The notes beneath the pieces were generated by a model that was not told the DNA's origin, made no database searches, and saw only the letters and a program-made list of their open reading frames with translations. Shown in pieces: positions 25,834-34,043 of a stretch of 64,000 nt of DNA. Positions within the stretch are counted from its first letter, which is position 1; every line of letters begins with the position of its first letter. This DNA comes from Dialister sp900541485 (GTDB lineage Bacteria > Bacillota > Negativicutes > Veillonellales > Dialisteraceae). The stretch spans positions 372,001 through 436,000 of the forward strand of contig OZ221974.1 of the NCBI GenBank assembly GCA_965119665.1, read 5' to 3'. The translations under genes and the position numbers were made by a program.

Positions 25834-25882
25834 GTCTCCTCCTGTATGCTTGTATCACTGCAATTATAAAGTATTCGGGTAA

Positions 25883-25911
25883 TTGAGTATCCGGGTGTGA
25901 TATGCTATAAT
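25883..25911 (+). promoter_or_regulatory. Promoter for tRNA-Arg
   Basis: TTGAGT (25883-25888), 17 bases, TATAAT (25906-25911) with extended TG (TGCTATAAT). The -10 ends 12 bases before the tRNA. Confidence 0.85.
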
Positions 25912-25923
25912 ATTTTCCGTTAG

Positions 25924-25998
25924 GCGCCTATAGCTCAGGGGATAGAGCACCAGTCTCCGGAACTGGGAGCGAGAGTTCGAATCTCTCTAGGCGCTCCA
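25924..25998 (+). tRNA. tRNA-Arg (anticodon CCG)
   Basis: A 75-base cloverleaf. Acceptor GCGCCTA pairs with TAGGCGC, with discriminator T and encoded CCA. The anticodon stem is CCAGT/ACTGG with loop CTCCGGA, so the anticodon is CCG, reading CGG. The T arm is GAGAG/CTCTC with TTCGAAT. Confidence 0.96.
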
Positions 25999-26010
25999 TT
26001 TATATCTATA

Positions 26011-26054
26011 CAAACGGGTAATGATAAATTTTTCATCATTATCCGTTTTTTCAT
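26011..26054 (+). terminator. Terminator after tRNA-Arg
   Basis: Arms ACGGGTAATGAT and ATCATTATCCGT (one G-T pair) with an AT loop, followed by T6. It begins 13 bases after the tRNA and separates it from the convergent hemW. Confidence 0.88.
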
Positions 26055-26059
26055 GGAGA

Positions 26060-27205
26060 CTATTTGTCTAAAAGAAATTGTTCAAATACATAATTTCCTA
26101 ACGCCGTACCTTTATAGGTCATAAAAATATGCTCCTCTGTTTCTTCAAGCAGTTTCTTTTCCATTAATTTCTTTATAGTTTCATTATATATATCGTGTAT
26201 ATTCTTTTCATATCTCCTTTTGAATGCATTTTTATTTATCCCTTTTTTCATACGCAGTCCCAAGAAACAAAATTCTTCCATCTCTTCTTTTTCTGAAAGC
26301 ACCGTTATCTCTTGCGGCACCTGATGATTAACGGTGAGTTCCTTTTCGTAAAAATGCATACCCGGCAGATTTTCAATCCTTTTCTTCCCAATCCGTGAGC
26401 AGGCTGACGGCCCAAAACCTAAATAATCATCAAGCTTCCAATATTTTTGATTATGCCTGGATTCGTATTTTTTCCTTGCAAAGCTGGATATTTCATATCT
26501 TTCAAAGCCATAATGTGGCAGTATGCGGCACATATCCTGATACATTTCCCAGCTTTCATTTTCTGTCGGGCGTTGAAGTATTCCTTTTTCCACCATCTGG
26601 GCAAATCTGGTTTTGGGTTCAATAATCAGACTATAAATAGACATGTGTACAATAGGAAGATGTACTGCCCATTTTAAAGTATTCTCAAAACTTTTTACAC
26701 TTTGCCCCGGCAGCTCACTCATCAGGTCTATACTGATGTTTCTGTAGCCTTTGCGAAATGCCCGCTTGACAGCACGCTCCGCTCCTGCAGCGGAATGATT
26801 TCTTCCTATTTTCTTTAATAGCTGGTCATGATTATTCTGTACCCCCACTGAGATTCTGTTTATGCCCATCTCTAATGTTTTTTCTATATATTCGTTATCC
26901 ATATCTGATGGATTCATTTCCATCGTAATTTCCGCATCTTCAGAAATATCAAAAGATTCTTTTATCGCCTGTAAAACATTTTTCAACTGGTTTATCGATA
27001 AAGAAGATGGTGTCCCGCCCCCAAAATAGAGGGTATCACATTTCCGCTCCTTGAAACTTCGACTTTTGATTTCTATTTCTTTTATCAGTGCCGATATAAA
27101 CCGGTCATTTGGGATTTGTGCTACAGAATAAAAGCCGCAATAATTACAGCGGCTTTTGCAAAACGGTATATGTATATACAGACCGAGATTTTTGTTACTA
27201 TCCAT
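26060..27205 (-). CDS. hemW: Radical SAM heme chaperone HemW (HemN-like)
   Basis: A 381-residue radical-SAM protein of the HemW branch, often misnamed oxygen-independent coproporphyrinogen oxidase. HemW inserts heme into respiratory proteins. The cluster motif C-K-S-R-C-N-Y-C is at residues 17-24, followed by F-G-G-G-T-P-S-S-L and a C-terminal HemN domain. At 381 residues it has the HemW length (HemN is about 450) and lacks the HemN N-terminal extension. It overlaps lepA by eight bases; lepA-hemW is a classical Firmicute pair. Confidence 0.93.
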   Translation of the reverse strand: MDSNKNLGLYIHIPFCKSRCNYCGFYSVAQIPNDRFISALIKEIEIKSRSFKERKCDTLYFGGGTPSSLSINQLKNVLQAIKESFDISEDAEITMEMNPSDMDNEYIEKTLEMGINRISVGVQNNHDQLLKKIGRNHSAAGAERAVKRAFRKGYRNISIDLMSELPGQSVKSFENTLKWAVHLPIVHMSIYSLIIEPKTRFAQMVEKGILQRPTENESWEMYQDMCRILPHYGFERYEISSFARKKYESRHNQKYWKLDDYLGFGPSACSRIGKKRIENLPGMHFYEKELTVNHQVPQEITVLSEKEEMEEFCFLGLRMKKGINKNAFKRRYEKNIHDIYNETIKKLMEKKLLEETEEHIFMTYKGTALGNYVFEQFLLDK

Positions 27206-28991
27206 CTTTTAATACCGCCATAAATGCTTCTTGGGGAATTTCAACACTACCTACCTGTTTCATCCGCTTTTTCCCTTCTTTTTGTTTTTCAAGAAGCTTC
27301 TTTTTGCGGCTGACATCTCCGCCGTAACATTTGGCTAATACGTCCTTTTTATAGGCCTTAATCGTTTCTCTTGCAATAATCTTACTTCCTACGGCAGCCT
27401 GAATGGGTACTTCAAACTGTTGTCTCGGAATAATTTCTTTTAACCGGAGTGCCAAAGTTCTCCCTCTGGATGCGGCATTACTTTTATGGACAATCACAGA
27501 AAGAGCATCGATTAAGTCACCGTTCATCAAAATATCCAGCTTGACTGCCTCTGTTTTCTGATATCCGCTCAATTGATAATCCAAAGAGGCGTATCCCTTG
27601 GTAGCAGACTTTAATTTATCAAAAAAGTCAAAAATAATTTCTGCCAACGGCACTTTATAGGATAAGTCAACTCTTGTTTCATCCAAATAAGTCATCGTCT
27701 GGAATTCGCCGCGGCGATTCTGTACAAGCTCCATGACATTGCCGACCATATCAGAGGGAACCAGGATTTCTACTTTTGCAACAGGTTCTTCGATATGTTC
27801 AATTTTTGTCATAGGCGGTAATTTCGCGGGATTATCTACAGTAACCATTTCTCCGTCTGTCTGGTATACATGATAGATAACAGACGGTGCCGTGGTAATC
27901 AATTTTAAATTGTACTCTCTTTCCAAGCGCTCCTGTATGACATCCATATGAAGTAACCCTAAAAAGCCGCAACGAAAACCAAATCCTAATGCTTGCGATG
28001 TTTCCGGCATGTATTCCAAAGCCGCATCATTCAATTGCAACTTTTCAAGAGCTGTTTTAAGTTGATCATAATCTTTACTTTCAATCGGATACAGTCCGCA
28101 AAATACCATCGGTAAAGCTTTTCTGTATCCCGGCAATGCTTTCTCTGCACTGTTTTCTGCTGATGTAATCGTATCTCCGACTGCGCAATCACCTACTGTC
28201 TTTATGCTGGCTGCTATATATCCGACCGAACCGCAAGGCAAGACATCACAAGTTTTCGGAAGCGGAGTAAAATATCCCACCTCTGTGACAGTGTAAATTT
28301 TGCCGGTTGACATCATTTTTATATTCATGCCCGTTTTTACTTCCCCATCCATAACACGGACATATGCAATAGCCCCTTTATAAGAATCGAAAATCGAATC
28401 AAAAATAAGGCACCGTAAAGGAGAATCTGAATGGTCTTCCGGGGGAGGCACCATCTCTACAATCTTTTTTAGTACTTCATCCACATTTTCTCCTGTTTTG
28501 GCACTGACGGGAACTGCTTCAGACATATCAAGTCCGATTACATTTTCCACTTCAGTTTTTACTCTCTCAATATCGGCACTCGGTAAATCAATTTTGTTAA
28601 TTACCGGGATAATTTCCAGATTATTGTCTATCGCCAGATAAACATTCGCCAAAGTTTGTGCCTGCACCCCTTGCGTAGCATCTACAATTAATATGGCACC
28701 TTCGCAGGCCGAAAGACTACGTGATACTTCATAATTAAAGTCCACGTGCCCCGGGGTATCTATCAAATTTAATTCATAAACTTCTCCCTTATAGGTATAC
28801 ATCAAACGGGCAGACTGTTCCTTAATAGTAATGCCTCTTTCTCGTTCCAATTCCATGGTATCGAGAATCTGGGCTTCCATATCTCTTTTCTGGACAGTTC
28901 CCGTCATCTCAATTAGACGGTCTGCCAGTGTAGATTTCCCATGATCGATATGGGCTATAATAGAAAAGTTTCTAATATGCTTCGTGTCCAT
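27198..28991 (-). CDS. lepA: Translation elongation factor 4 (LepA)
   Basis: A 597-residue ribosomal GTPase involved in 30S biogenesis and translation under stress. G1 is A-H-I-D-H-G-K-S-T (13-21), G3 is D-T-P-G-H-V-D-F, and G4 is N-K-I-D-L-P. EF-G-like domains and the unique C-terminal domain follow, with the V-G-S-K-I-I-A-R-E-T-I-K-A motif. Length and motif set are standard. A CCAGGAGAC ribosome-binding site precedes the ATG, and two copies of a 15-base repeat lie in its leader. Confidence 0.98.
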   Translation of the reverse strand: MDTKHIRNFSIIAHIDHGKSTLADRLIEMTGTVQKRDMEAQILDTMELERERGITIKEQSARLMYTYKGEVYELNLIDTPGHVDFNYEVSRSLSACEGAILIVDATQGVQAQTLANVYLAIDNNLEIIPVINKIDLPSADIERVKTEVENVIGLDMSEAVPVSAKTGENVDEVLKKIVEMVPPPEDHSDSPLRCLIFDSIFDSYKGAIAYVRVMDGEVKTGMNIKMMSTGKIYTVTEVGYFTPLPKTCDVLPCGSVGYIAASIKTVGDCAVGDTITSAENSAEKALPGYRKALPMVFCGLYPIESKDYDQLKTALEKLQLNDAALEYMPETSQALGFGFRCGFLGLLHMDVIQERLEREYNLKLITTAPSVIYHVYQTDGEMVTVDNPAKLPPMTKIEHIEEPVAKVEILVPSDMVGNVMELVQNRRGEFQTMTYLDETRVDLSYKVPLAEIIFDFFDKLKSATKGYASLDYQLSGYQKTEAVKLDILMNGDLIDALSVIVHKSNAASRGRTLALRLKEIIPRQQFEVPIQAAVGSKIIARETIKAYKKDVLAKCYGGDVSRKKKLLEKQKEGKKRMKQVGSVEIPQEAFMAVLKDG

Positions 28992-29010
28992 TAAAGTCTC
29001 CTGGTCTCAT

Positions 29011-29040
29011 AGTTTATCGCACTTAAGTTTATCGCACTTA
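29011..29040. repeat. Two tandem 15-base repeats in the lepA leader
   Basis: AGTTTATCGCACTTA occurs twice head to tail (29011-29025 and 29026-29040), and the next bases AGTTTAT begin a third partial copy. It is between the lepA ribosome-binding site and the candidate promoter. It may be a replication-slippage product or an operator. Confidence 0.9.
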
Positions 29041-29071
29041 AGTTTATATATTAACCTTATATACTGTTTGC

Positions 29072-29080
29072 ATTATATCA
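29072..29080 (-). promoter_or_regulatory. Extended -10 promoter element for lepA-hemW
   Basis: TGATATAAT about 80 bases before the lepA ATG, upstream of the tandem repeat. No consensus -35. Confidence 0.4.
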
Positions 29081-29117
29081 GAAAACAAGCAGATAACGAA
29101 AACAAAACGTTTTCTCC

Positions 29118-30005
29118 TTATTTTTCTTTAAAACAGGCAGGTATCACTATTGCCGAAATGACTAGAAATATACCGCCCATTTCCACAATTCCGAAAGTCG
29201 TTCCAAAAATAAAATAAGAAGCAATAACAGAAATTGCCGGCTCTACAGCGGCAGTCACGGATGCCTGGGACTCGCTAAGCCAAGCCAATCCGGCATTATA
29301 GCAAATAAATGCAATCACCGTTCCACATATAATAATCATAAACAAATCAAAAATTACGTCTTTTTCAAAAAAGGCGGAAATATCTGTTACAGGATCAATA
29401 ATATACCCTGAAATCCCACCCAAAAGCATAGCAAACATAAGCAAGAAAGAATTATTCAGCGTAACCATAAGTCTTTTCGGGTATATGGCACAGAATGCAA
29501 AAAATGTAGCAGAAATCAAGCTGTAACAGACACATTCAGCCGGCACGGAAAGACGGTTGACATTTCCTCCCGACACCAATAAATACACCCCTGTAATGGC
29601 CAATACTACCGATAAACAATCACCTTTCCCGGGGATTCTTTTATTTCGGAAGGACAGCCAACAAATAACAAGGGCCGGGCAAATGTATTGCATCACTGTT
29701 GCCGCCGCTGCATTTCCTGCTCTAATCCCCATAAAATAGGCATGTTGCATAAGCATAATGCCCAATCCGTAGAAAAAGACCCCACTCCATAGCTTTGGGT
29801 TTCTATACAAAAGCAATATATCGCTTTTTAAAGATCCCCGCATAGCCAGTCCGACAGCTATAACTCCCGCTGTCGCAAGCATACGAAAAACGGTCAAATC
29901 CATGGCGGTATGCGGATTATGCATTAAAAAATGTTCCGCAGCCAATCCGCTGCCTGCCCACATGGCTCCTGCAATGACAACAAAACCGATAGCAAATAAA
30001 TTCAC
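29118..30005 (-). CDS. EamA/DMT-family transporter
   Basis: A 295-residue integral membrane protein with about ten membrane segments in two EamA repeats, probably exporting amino acids or other small metabolites; the substrate cannot be read from the sequence. The frame extends 19 codons further to a GTG at 30062, but that start has no ribosome-binding site. The GTG at 30005 has AGAGG six bases upstream and begins right before the first membrane helix (N-L-F-A-I-G-F-V-V-I-A-G-A-M-W-A-G), so I use it. The gene follows the tRNA-Val terminator and precedes lepA. Confidence 0.85.
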   Translation of the reverse strand: MNLFAIGFVVIAGAMWAGSGLAAEHFLMHNPHTAMDLTVFRMLATAGVIAVGLAMRGSLKSDILLLYRNPKLWSGVFFYGLGIMLMQHAYFMGIRAGNAAAATVMQYICPALVICWLSFRNKRIPGKGDCLSVVLAITGVYLLVSGGNVNRLSVPAECVCYSLISATFFAFCAIYPKRLMVTLNNSFLLMFAMLLGGISGYIIDPVTDISAFFEKDVIFDLFMIIICGTVIAFICYNAGLAWLSESQASVTAAVEPAISVIASYFIFGTTFGIVEMGGIFLVISAIVIPACFKEK

Positions 30006-30066
30006 GATAAACCTCTTAATCTTGAATTGTATTTTAATAGAATAATCCTTTTGCAATTTCACTAAA

Positions 30067-30097
30067 GATAAAAACTGCTTCTACGGAAGCAGTTTTG
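30067..30097 (-). terminator. Terminator after tRNA-Val
   Basis: Minus-strand arms AAAACTGCTTC and GAAGCAGTTTT around a 4-base loop, followed by T residues, four bases after the tRNA. Confidence 0.9.
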
Positions 30098-30100
30098 GCC

Positions 30101-30177
30101 TGGTGGGGCTAAACGGATTCGAACCATTGACCTCTTCGATGTCAACGAAGCACTCTAACCAACTGAGCTATAGCCCC
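30101..30177 (-). tRNA. tRNA-Val (anticodon GAC)
   Basis: A 77-base cloverleaf on the minus strand. Acceptor GGGGCTA pairs with TAGCCCC, with discriminator A and encoded CCA. The anticodon stem is CTTCG/CGAAG with loop TTGACAT, so the anticodon is GAC, reading GUC/GUU. Confidence 0.96.
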
Positions 30178-30189
30178 ATATGTGAAATT

Positions 30190-30218
30190 ATTATACATGA
30201 CCCGTTTTCAAAAATCAA
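30190..30218 (-). promoter_or_regulatory. Promoter for tRNA-Val
   Basis: TTGATT (30213-30218), 17 bases, TATAAT (30190-30195), ending 12 bases before the tRNA. Confidence 0.82.
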
Positions 30219-30304
30219 TTTCTTCACAACCGCGAAAATACGGAACATTACCCATGGTTTATTTCTGAAATAAATCTCTCTTTTTAATTTTTTGCCTTCT
30301 TACT

Positions 30305-30338
30305 TTTTATAAAATAAAAATCTCTCATTTGAGAGACT
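30305..30338 (-). terminator. Terminator after the P-loop/Asp23-like gene
   Basis: Perfect palindrome TCTCTCAAATGAGAGA read on the minus strand, followed by TTTTTATTTT, immediately after the stop codon. Confidence 0.82.
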
Positions 30339-30339
30339 T

Positions 30340-31173
30340 TTATTTGGCTACAACGGTTGTAACATTCAATTTTATTGTTTCTAACGACATTCCTGTTGTG
30401 TATTCAATTTCTTTCTGTATTTTATCCCGCATCATATGAATGAGTCTTTTTATTTCCTGAGGTGTCCCTTGCCTTATCTTCAAATCTATATATAATATGA
30501 TACCATTTGTCTGACTTCTGCTTCTTTCGCTGGATATATCATAAATCTTGATTTTTTTCATATCTTTTACTGCGTAGCGGACAAGGGTTTCTATAACACG
30601 GTTAGAAAATGTCAATTTCCCATAGTAGCTGAACACAGGGCGAACAACAGAACGTTCTTCACTACCTTTTTGCTTTATTGTATCCCTTTTTTTATTTCTG
30701 AAAAAGCGGAGTGAATCTACCAAATATCCTTTGAAATAGGGCCGGAGTTCCATTGTCGGGACCGGAATTACATGCTTTCCCTCTTTATGCCGTGCTTCTC
30801 TTGCCTGTTTTATTTCTTCCGGTTTCGCTACATCTTCTATGTGGATAAATCTGGACGGTTCCGGCAGTTTCAACCTGTCGGCAATGCGCTGTGCCATTTT
30901 ATCAGATGTCCCGAGAATCAAAATTTTTGCGGGATTTATTTTTATAATTTTTCTCCGCACATCTTCAGCATGAGTATCATCCCAAAACAAGGCTCTACGA
31001 ACTGCCCCTAAATAGCTGGGTTCTTTTTTTGCTGATACTCCCGCAGCTATCCTGTTATGGTAAATCAATATTCCGTCATCAATAATGCAGGACGCCCCAT
31101 TTTCATATGCAATAACCAGTGCCCTGTCACTTTTCCCGGAGCCCGGCGGGCCTGTAAATGCAATGGTTTCCAT
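30340..31173 (-). CDS. P-loop NTPase fused to an Asp23/Gls24-like domain
   Basis: A 277-residue protein without signal or membrane segment. Residues 8-15 are a clear Walker A (G-P-P-G-S-G-K-S) in a small kinase-like NTPase domain that runs to about residue 140. I-L-I-L-G-T-S-D is a candidate Walker B-like strand. After a basic linker, residues 180-277 resemble the Asp23/Gls24 envelope-stress fold: V-F-S-Y-Y-G-K-L-T-F-S-N-R-V-I-E-T-L-V-R-Y-A, a central G-I-I-L-Y-I-D-L-K-I, and T-G-M-S-L-E-T-I-K-L-N-V-T. I know of no characterised protein with this combination. It begins 13 bases after murB and shares its promoter. Function unknown; envelope stress or cell-wall control is an inference from the domain and neighbour. 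Confidence 0.7.
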   Translation of the reverse strand: METIAFTGPPGSGKSDRALVIAYENGASCIIDDGILIYHNRIAAGVSAKKEPSYLGAVRRALFWDDTHAEDVRRKIIKINPAKILILGTSDKMAQRIADRLKLPEPSRFIHIEDVAKPEEIKQAREARHKEGKHVIPVPTMELRPYFKGYLVDSLRFFRNKKRDTIKQKGSEERSVVRPVFSYYGKLTFSNRVIETLVRYAVKDMKKIKIYDISSERSRSQTNGIILYIDLKIRQGTPQEIKRLIHMMRDKIQKEIEYTTGMSLETIKLNVTTVVAK

Positions 31174-31186
31174 AATTACTCCTTAT

Positions 31187-32092
31187 TTATTCTTCGCCTA
31201 TCATTTGTACTTCTGTTTTTAATTCAACTCCATAGGCTGCTTTTACGCGGTTTTGCACTTCCCGAATCAATGTAATCATATCATTAAAAGAAGCATTCCC
31301 GTTGTTAATTAAAAACCCCGCATGCTTAGTGCTTACCTGTGCATCTCCTACAGAAAAGCCTTTCATTTGAAGTTCTTCAATCATTTGACCCACAAAATGC
31401 CCTTTCGGTCTTTTAAATGTACTTCCTGCACTTTTTTTATCTAAAGGCTGTTTTTCCCTGCGACGTGCATTAAAATCATTCATGAGATTTTGAATGGCAA
31501 GTCTGTCTCCGGGGACGAGTTCTAAGGTAATTTCACTTATAATCTCTTTGTTCCGCATAAACAAACTGTTCCGATAACTATACCCGATTTCGTCTTTGCC
31601 GCGAACCGCCATATCGCCTTTTCCGTCATAAGAAATGACGGATGTAACGACTTGCGACATCTCTCCTATATACGCTCCGGCATTCATATATACCGCACCG
31701 CCTATACTTCCCGGAATTCCTCCGGCAAACTCCAATCCGGAGAGTCCGTATTGAGCAGCTGCTTCTGCAACCCGAATTGTCGGTACTCCTGCAGTAACAT
31801 GGAGTAAATTCCCCTCTTTTTCTATTTTCTGTAACCGCCCCGTGTAAACGACGAGTCCCCGTATTCCTTTATCCCGAACCAAGAGATTTGCTCCGCCGCC
31901 AAGAATAAACAAAGGTATCTCCTCTTTAGAAGCCTCCTTAATAATTCTCTGCATTTCTTCCGTAGTTTCAGGTATAAGAAAACAGTCGGCAGGTCCCCCG
32001 ATACCGAAAGTTGTATGTCGTTTCATCGGTTCATTGATTTTTATTTGATTTCCTTTTAAAAAAGAAGAAAAAATTTTTACATAGTCAGTCAT
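31187..32092 (-). CDS. murB: UDP-N-acetylenolpyruvoylglucosamine reductase
   Basis: A 301-residue FAD enzyme that makes UDP-N-acetylmuramic acid in the second step of peptidoglycan synthesis. T-F-G-I-G-G-P-A-D and G-G-G-A-N-L-L-V form the FAD site, with G-S-I-G-G-A-V-Y-M-N-A-G-A-Y-I-G-E. The Y-S-Y-R-N-S-L-F and S-A-G-S-T-F-K-R-P motifs of type II (Bacillus-like) MurB are present, including the catalytic serine. The frame continues seven codons upstream; ATG at 32092 is preferred because AAGGAA lies seven bases before it. Confidence 0.95.
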   Translation of the reverse strand: MTDYVKIFSSFLKGNQIKINEPMKRHTTFGIGGPADCFLIPETTEEMQRIIKEASKEEIPLFILGGGANLLVRDKGIRGLVVYTGRLQKIEKEGNLLHVTAGVPTIRVAEAAAQYGLSGLEFAGGIPGSIGGAVYMNAGAYIGEMSQVVTSVISYDGKGDMAVRGKDEIGYSYRNSLFMRNKEIISEITLELVPGDRLAIQNLMNDFNARRREKQPLDKKSAGSTFKRPKGHFVGQMIEELQMKGFSVGDAQVSTKHAGFLINNGNASFNDMITLIREVQNRVKAAYGVELKTEVQMIGEE

Positions 32093-32130
32093 ATATATTT
32101 CCTTCATAAACATGCAAACTTATTCTTCTT

Positions 32131-32159
32131 ATTATAGGGATGAACTATACAATCGTCAA
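32131..32159 (-). promoter_or_regulatory. Promoter for murB
   Basis: TTGACG (32154-32159), 17 bases, TATAAT (32131-32136), 39 bases before the murB ATG. Confidence 0.82.
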
Positions 32160-32196
32160 TTCATCGCTCTTTTCTCAATCTATATCTGTGCAAACT

Positions 32197-32236
32197 GAAA
32201 AAATGCCTGTATCCGTAGAGATACAAGCATTTTTCC
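32197..32236 (-). terminator. Terminator after fumC
   Basis: Minus-strand arms AAAAATGCTTGTAT and ATACAGGCATTTTTT (one G-T pair) around an 8-base loop with a T tract. Confidence 0.85.
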
Positions 32237-32244
32237 AGTTTATC

Positions 32245-33633
32245 TTATCTGTCTACATTTGTCATATCTTTGGCTACAACAAATTGATCATATTCTTTTT
32301 CCGTCACATATCCGAGTGCCAGTGCCGCTTCTTTCAGAGAGCTGTTGTCAGCAAACGCTTTTTTTGCAATTTCTGCAGATTTTTCATAACCTATATGGGG
32401 CGATAAAGCGGTAACAAGCATCAGCGATTTTTCTACCAATTCTCCCATTTTATCTTCATTGGCAACCATCCCCTGTGCACAATGAATATTAAAAGAATGG
32501 ATAGAGTCTCCCAAGAGAATAACAGACTCCAAATAGTCCTGTGCCATGACAGGGGCAAACACATTTAATTCAAAATGCCCCTGAGAAGCGGCCAAAGATA
32601 TCGCTGCCTGATGTCCGTGAACACTGCATGCCACCATCGTCAGAGCTTCACACTGGGTAGGATTTACCTTGCCCGGCATAATAGATGAGCCCGGTTCATT
32701 GGCGGGAATGGTAATCTCCCCTAACCCCGCACGCGGACCGCATGCTAAAAAGCGTATGTCATCAACTATTTTCATGCAATCCATAGCCAAAGCCTCCAGA
32801 GCTCCGTGAGAAAATACAAAATCATCACGCCCTGTCAATGCATAAAACTTATTCGGTTCCGACACAAAAGGCAGTCCTGTTTCTTTTGCAATTGCTGCTG
32901 CCACTTTTTCACCGAAACCTTTCGGACTGTTCAGCCCCGTCCCGACAGCTGTACCGCCGATAGCAAGTCCCAATAAATACTTTTCACTGTCTTTAATCAT
33001 ATCTCTGCTTTTTTGAAGCATGACGAGCCATCCTGAAATTTCTTGTCCGAAGGTAAGCGGAACTGCATCCTGCAAATGGGTTCTTCCAATTTTTACAAGA
33101 TGCATGTACTCCTCACTTTTCTGTGCAAATGTTTTAATTAACTCATCAAGAGGACCATATAATCTTTTATGCAATGTTTCTACGGCAGCTACATGCATGG
33201 CTGTCGGGAATGTATCATTTGAAGACTGGGACATATTTACATCATCATTGGGATGTACTCTCGTTTCACTTTTGGCTTCTTCCAATTTCTTATTTGCAAT
33301 ATGAGCAATAACTTCATTCATGTTCATATTACTCTGCGTCCCCGAACCGGTCTGATAAATAGCTAATGGAAATTCCGATTCCCACTGCCCTCTTATAATT
33401 TCGTCACAGGCTTCGGATATTACTTTCTCTTTTTCAGCCGATAAAGATCCCGCCTCTAAATTAACAGCAGCCGCACACTTTTTTAAAATGGCAAATGCAC
33501 GTATCATCTGGACAGGCATACGGTTAATCCCGATTTTAAAATTTTCGAACGACCTTTGTGTCTGCGCTCCCCACATGTGATTTGCCGGAACCTTAACTTC
33601 ACCTAATGTGTCATGCTCAATGCGATATTCCAT
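32245..33633 (-). CDS. fumC: Fumarate hydratase class II
   Basis: A 462-residue iron-free fumarase converting fumarate and malate. The superfamily signature G-S-S-I-M-P-G-K-V-N-P-T-Q-C-E-A separates it from aspartase, which has P-A-K-V-N-P-V-I-P-E. S-G-T-Q-S-N-M-N-M-N-E-V and G-R-T-H-L-Q-D-A complete the active-site regions. ATG at 33633 is chosen because AAGGAGG is 10 bases before it and family proteins begin near here; the frame extends seven codons further. It is monocistronic. Its product malate is the substrate of the malic enzyme at 958-2169. Confidence 0.96.
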   Translation of the reverse strand: MEYRIEHDTLGEVKVPANHMWGAQTQRSFENFKIGINRMPVQMIRAFAILKKCAAAVNLEAGSLSAEKEKVISEACDEIIRGQWESEFPLAIYQTGSGTQSNMNMNEVIAHIANKKLEEAKSETRVHPNDDVNMSQSSNDTFPTAMHVAAVETLHKRLYGPLDELIKTFAQKSEEYMHLVKIGRTHLQDAVPLTFGQEISGWLVMLQKSRDMIKDSEKYLLGLAIGGTAVGTGLNSPKGFGEKVAAAIAKETGLPFVSEPNKFYALTGRDDFVFSHGALEALAMDCMKIVDDIRFLACGPRAGLGEITIPANEPGSSIMPGKVNPTQCEALTMVACSVHGHQAAISLAASQGHFELNVFAPVMAQDYLESVILLGDSIHSFNIHCAQGMVANEDKMGELVEKSLMLVTALSPHIGYEKSAEIAKKAFADNSSLKEAALALGYVTEKEYDQFVVAKDMTNVDR

Positions 33634-33799
33634 ACTTCTCATGCCTCCTTGCATCTTAATTATACAAATAAAAAAGCTTTATTTTCATTTTACCATTTCA
33701 CTAAAAAAACTTCTTCTTTTATGTTCACGGATTCAAACTTCTACTCTATGCCATAAAAATTTTATCTCTTTGTTTATTTGAATTTTTAAGTCATGAGTT

Positions 33800-33827
33800 T
33801 TGCAAATTCCTATTCATATAGTATAAT
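33800..33827 (+). promoter_or_regulatory. Promoter for the SRP RNA
   Basis: TTGCAA (33800-33805), 16 bases, TATAAT (33822-33827), about 30 bases before the conserved RNA. It probably also serves dnaX. The 145 bases from 33655 to 33799 show no other clear feature. Confidence 0.7.
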
Positions 33828-33856
33828 AATTACCACATGGCTTTGTAATTTTGATT

Positions 33857-33972
33857 TGTGACAGTCTTCGGGTCCCGTGCAATGGAATCCCATGAATCCT
33901 GTCAGGTCCGAGAGGAAGCAGCAGTAAGTGGTCCTTTCCATGTGCCACGGTGTATCCTGAAGGCTGTCATAA
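33857..33972 (+). ncRNA. ffs: Signal recognition particle RNA, small (4.5S-like) type
   Basis: The domain IV apical core is present: G-T-C-A-G-G-T-C-C, then a loop and GGAAGCAGCAGTAAG (about 33898-33929). The outer helix GACAGTCTTCGGG pairs with CCTGAAGGCTGTC at the end (33860-33968). This is a single long hairpin of about 110 bases without an Alu domain, unlike the 270-base Bacillus scRNA. It lies directly upstream of dnaX, the standard Firmicute location. The exact ends are estimates. Confidence 0.92.
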
Positions 33973-34043
33973 ATGAGAATTGCAAGGTCTTTTTTAGTAT
34001 AATGAACATATCAGATAAAATAAGTTGCTGTATGGAGGTCCTA

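Noticed and set aside
26060..27205. Reading the gene as coproporphyrinogen III oxidase HemN
   Set aside because: Length, lack of the HemN N-terminal extension and the lepA neighbour fit HemW.
32245..33633. Reading the gene as aspartate ammonia-lyase
   Set aside because: The P-G-K-V-N-P-T-Q-C-E-A motif is the fumarase type, not the aspartase type.
33858..34043. In-frame extension of dnaX to 33858
   Set aside because: This stretch is the SRP RNA gene; the canonical DnaX start with a ribosome-binding site is at 34044.
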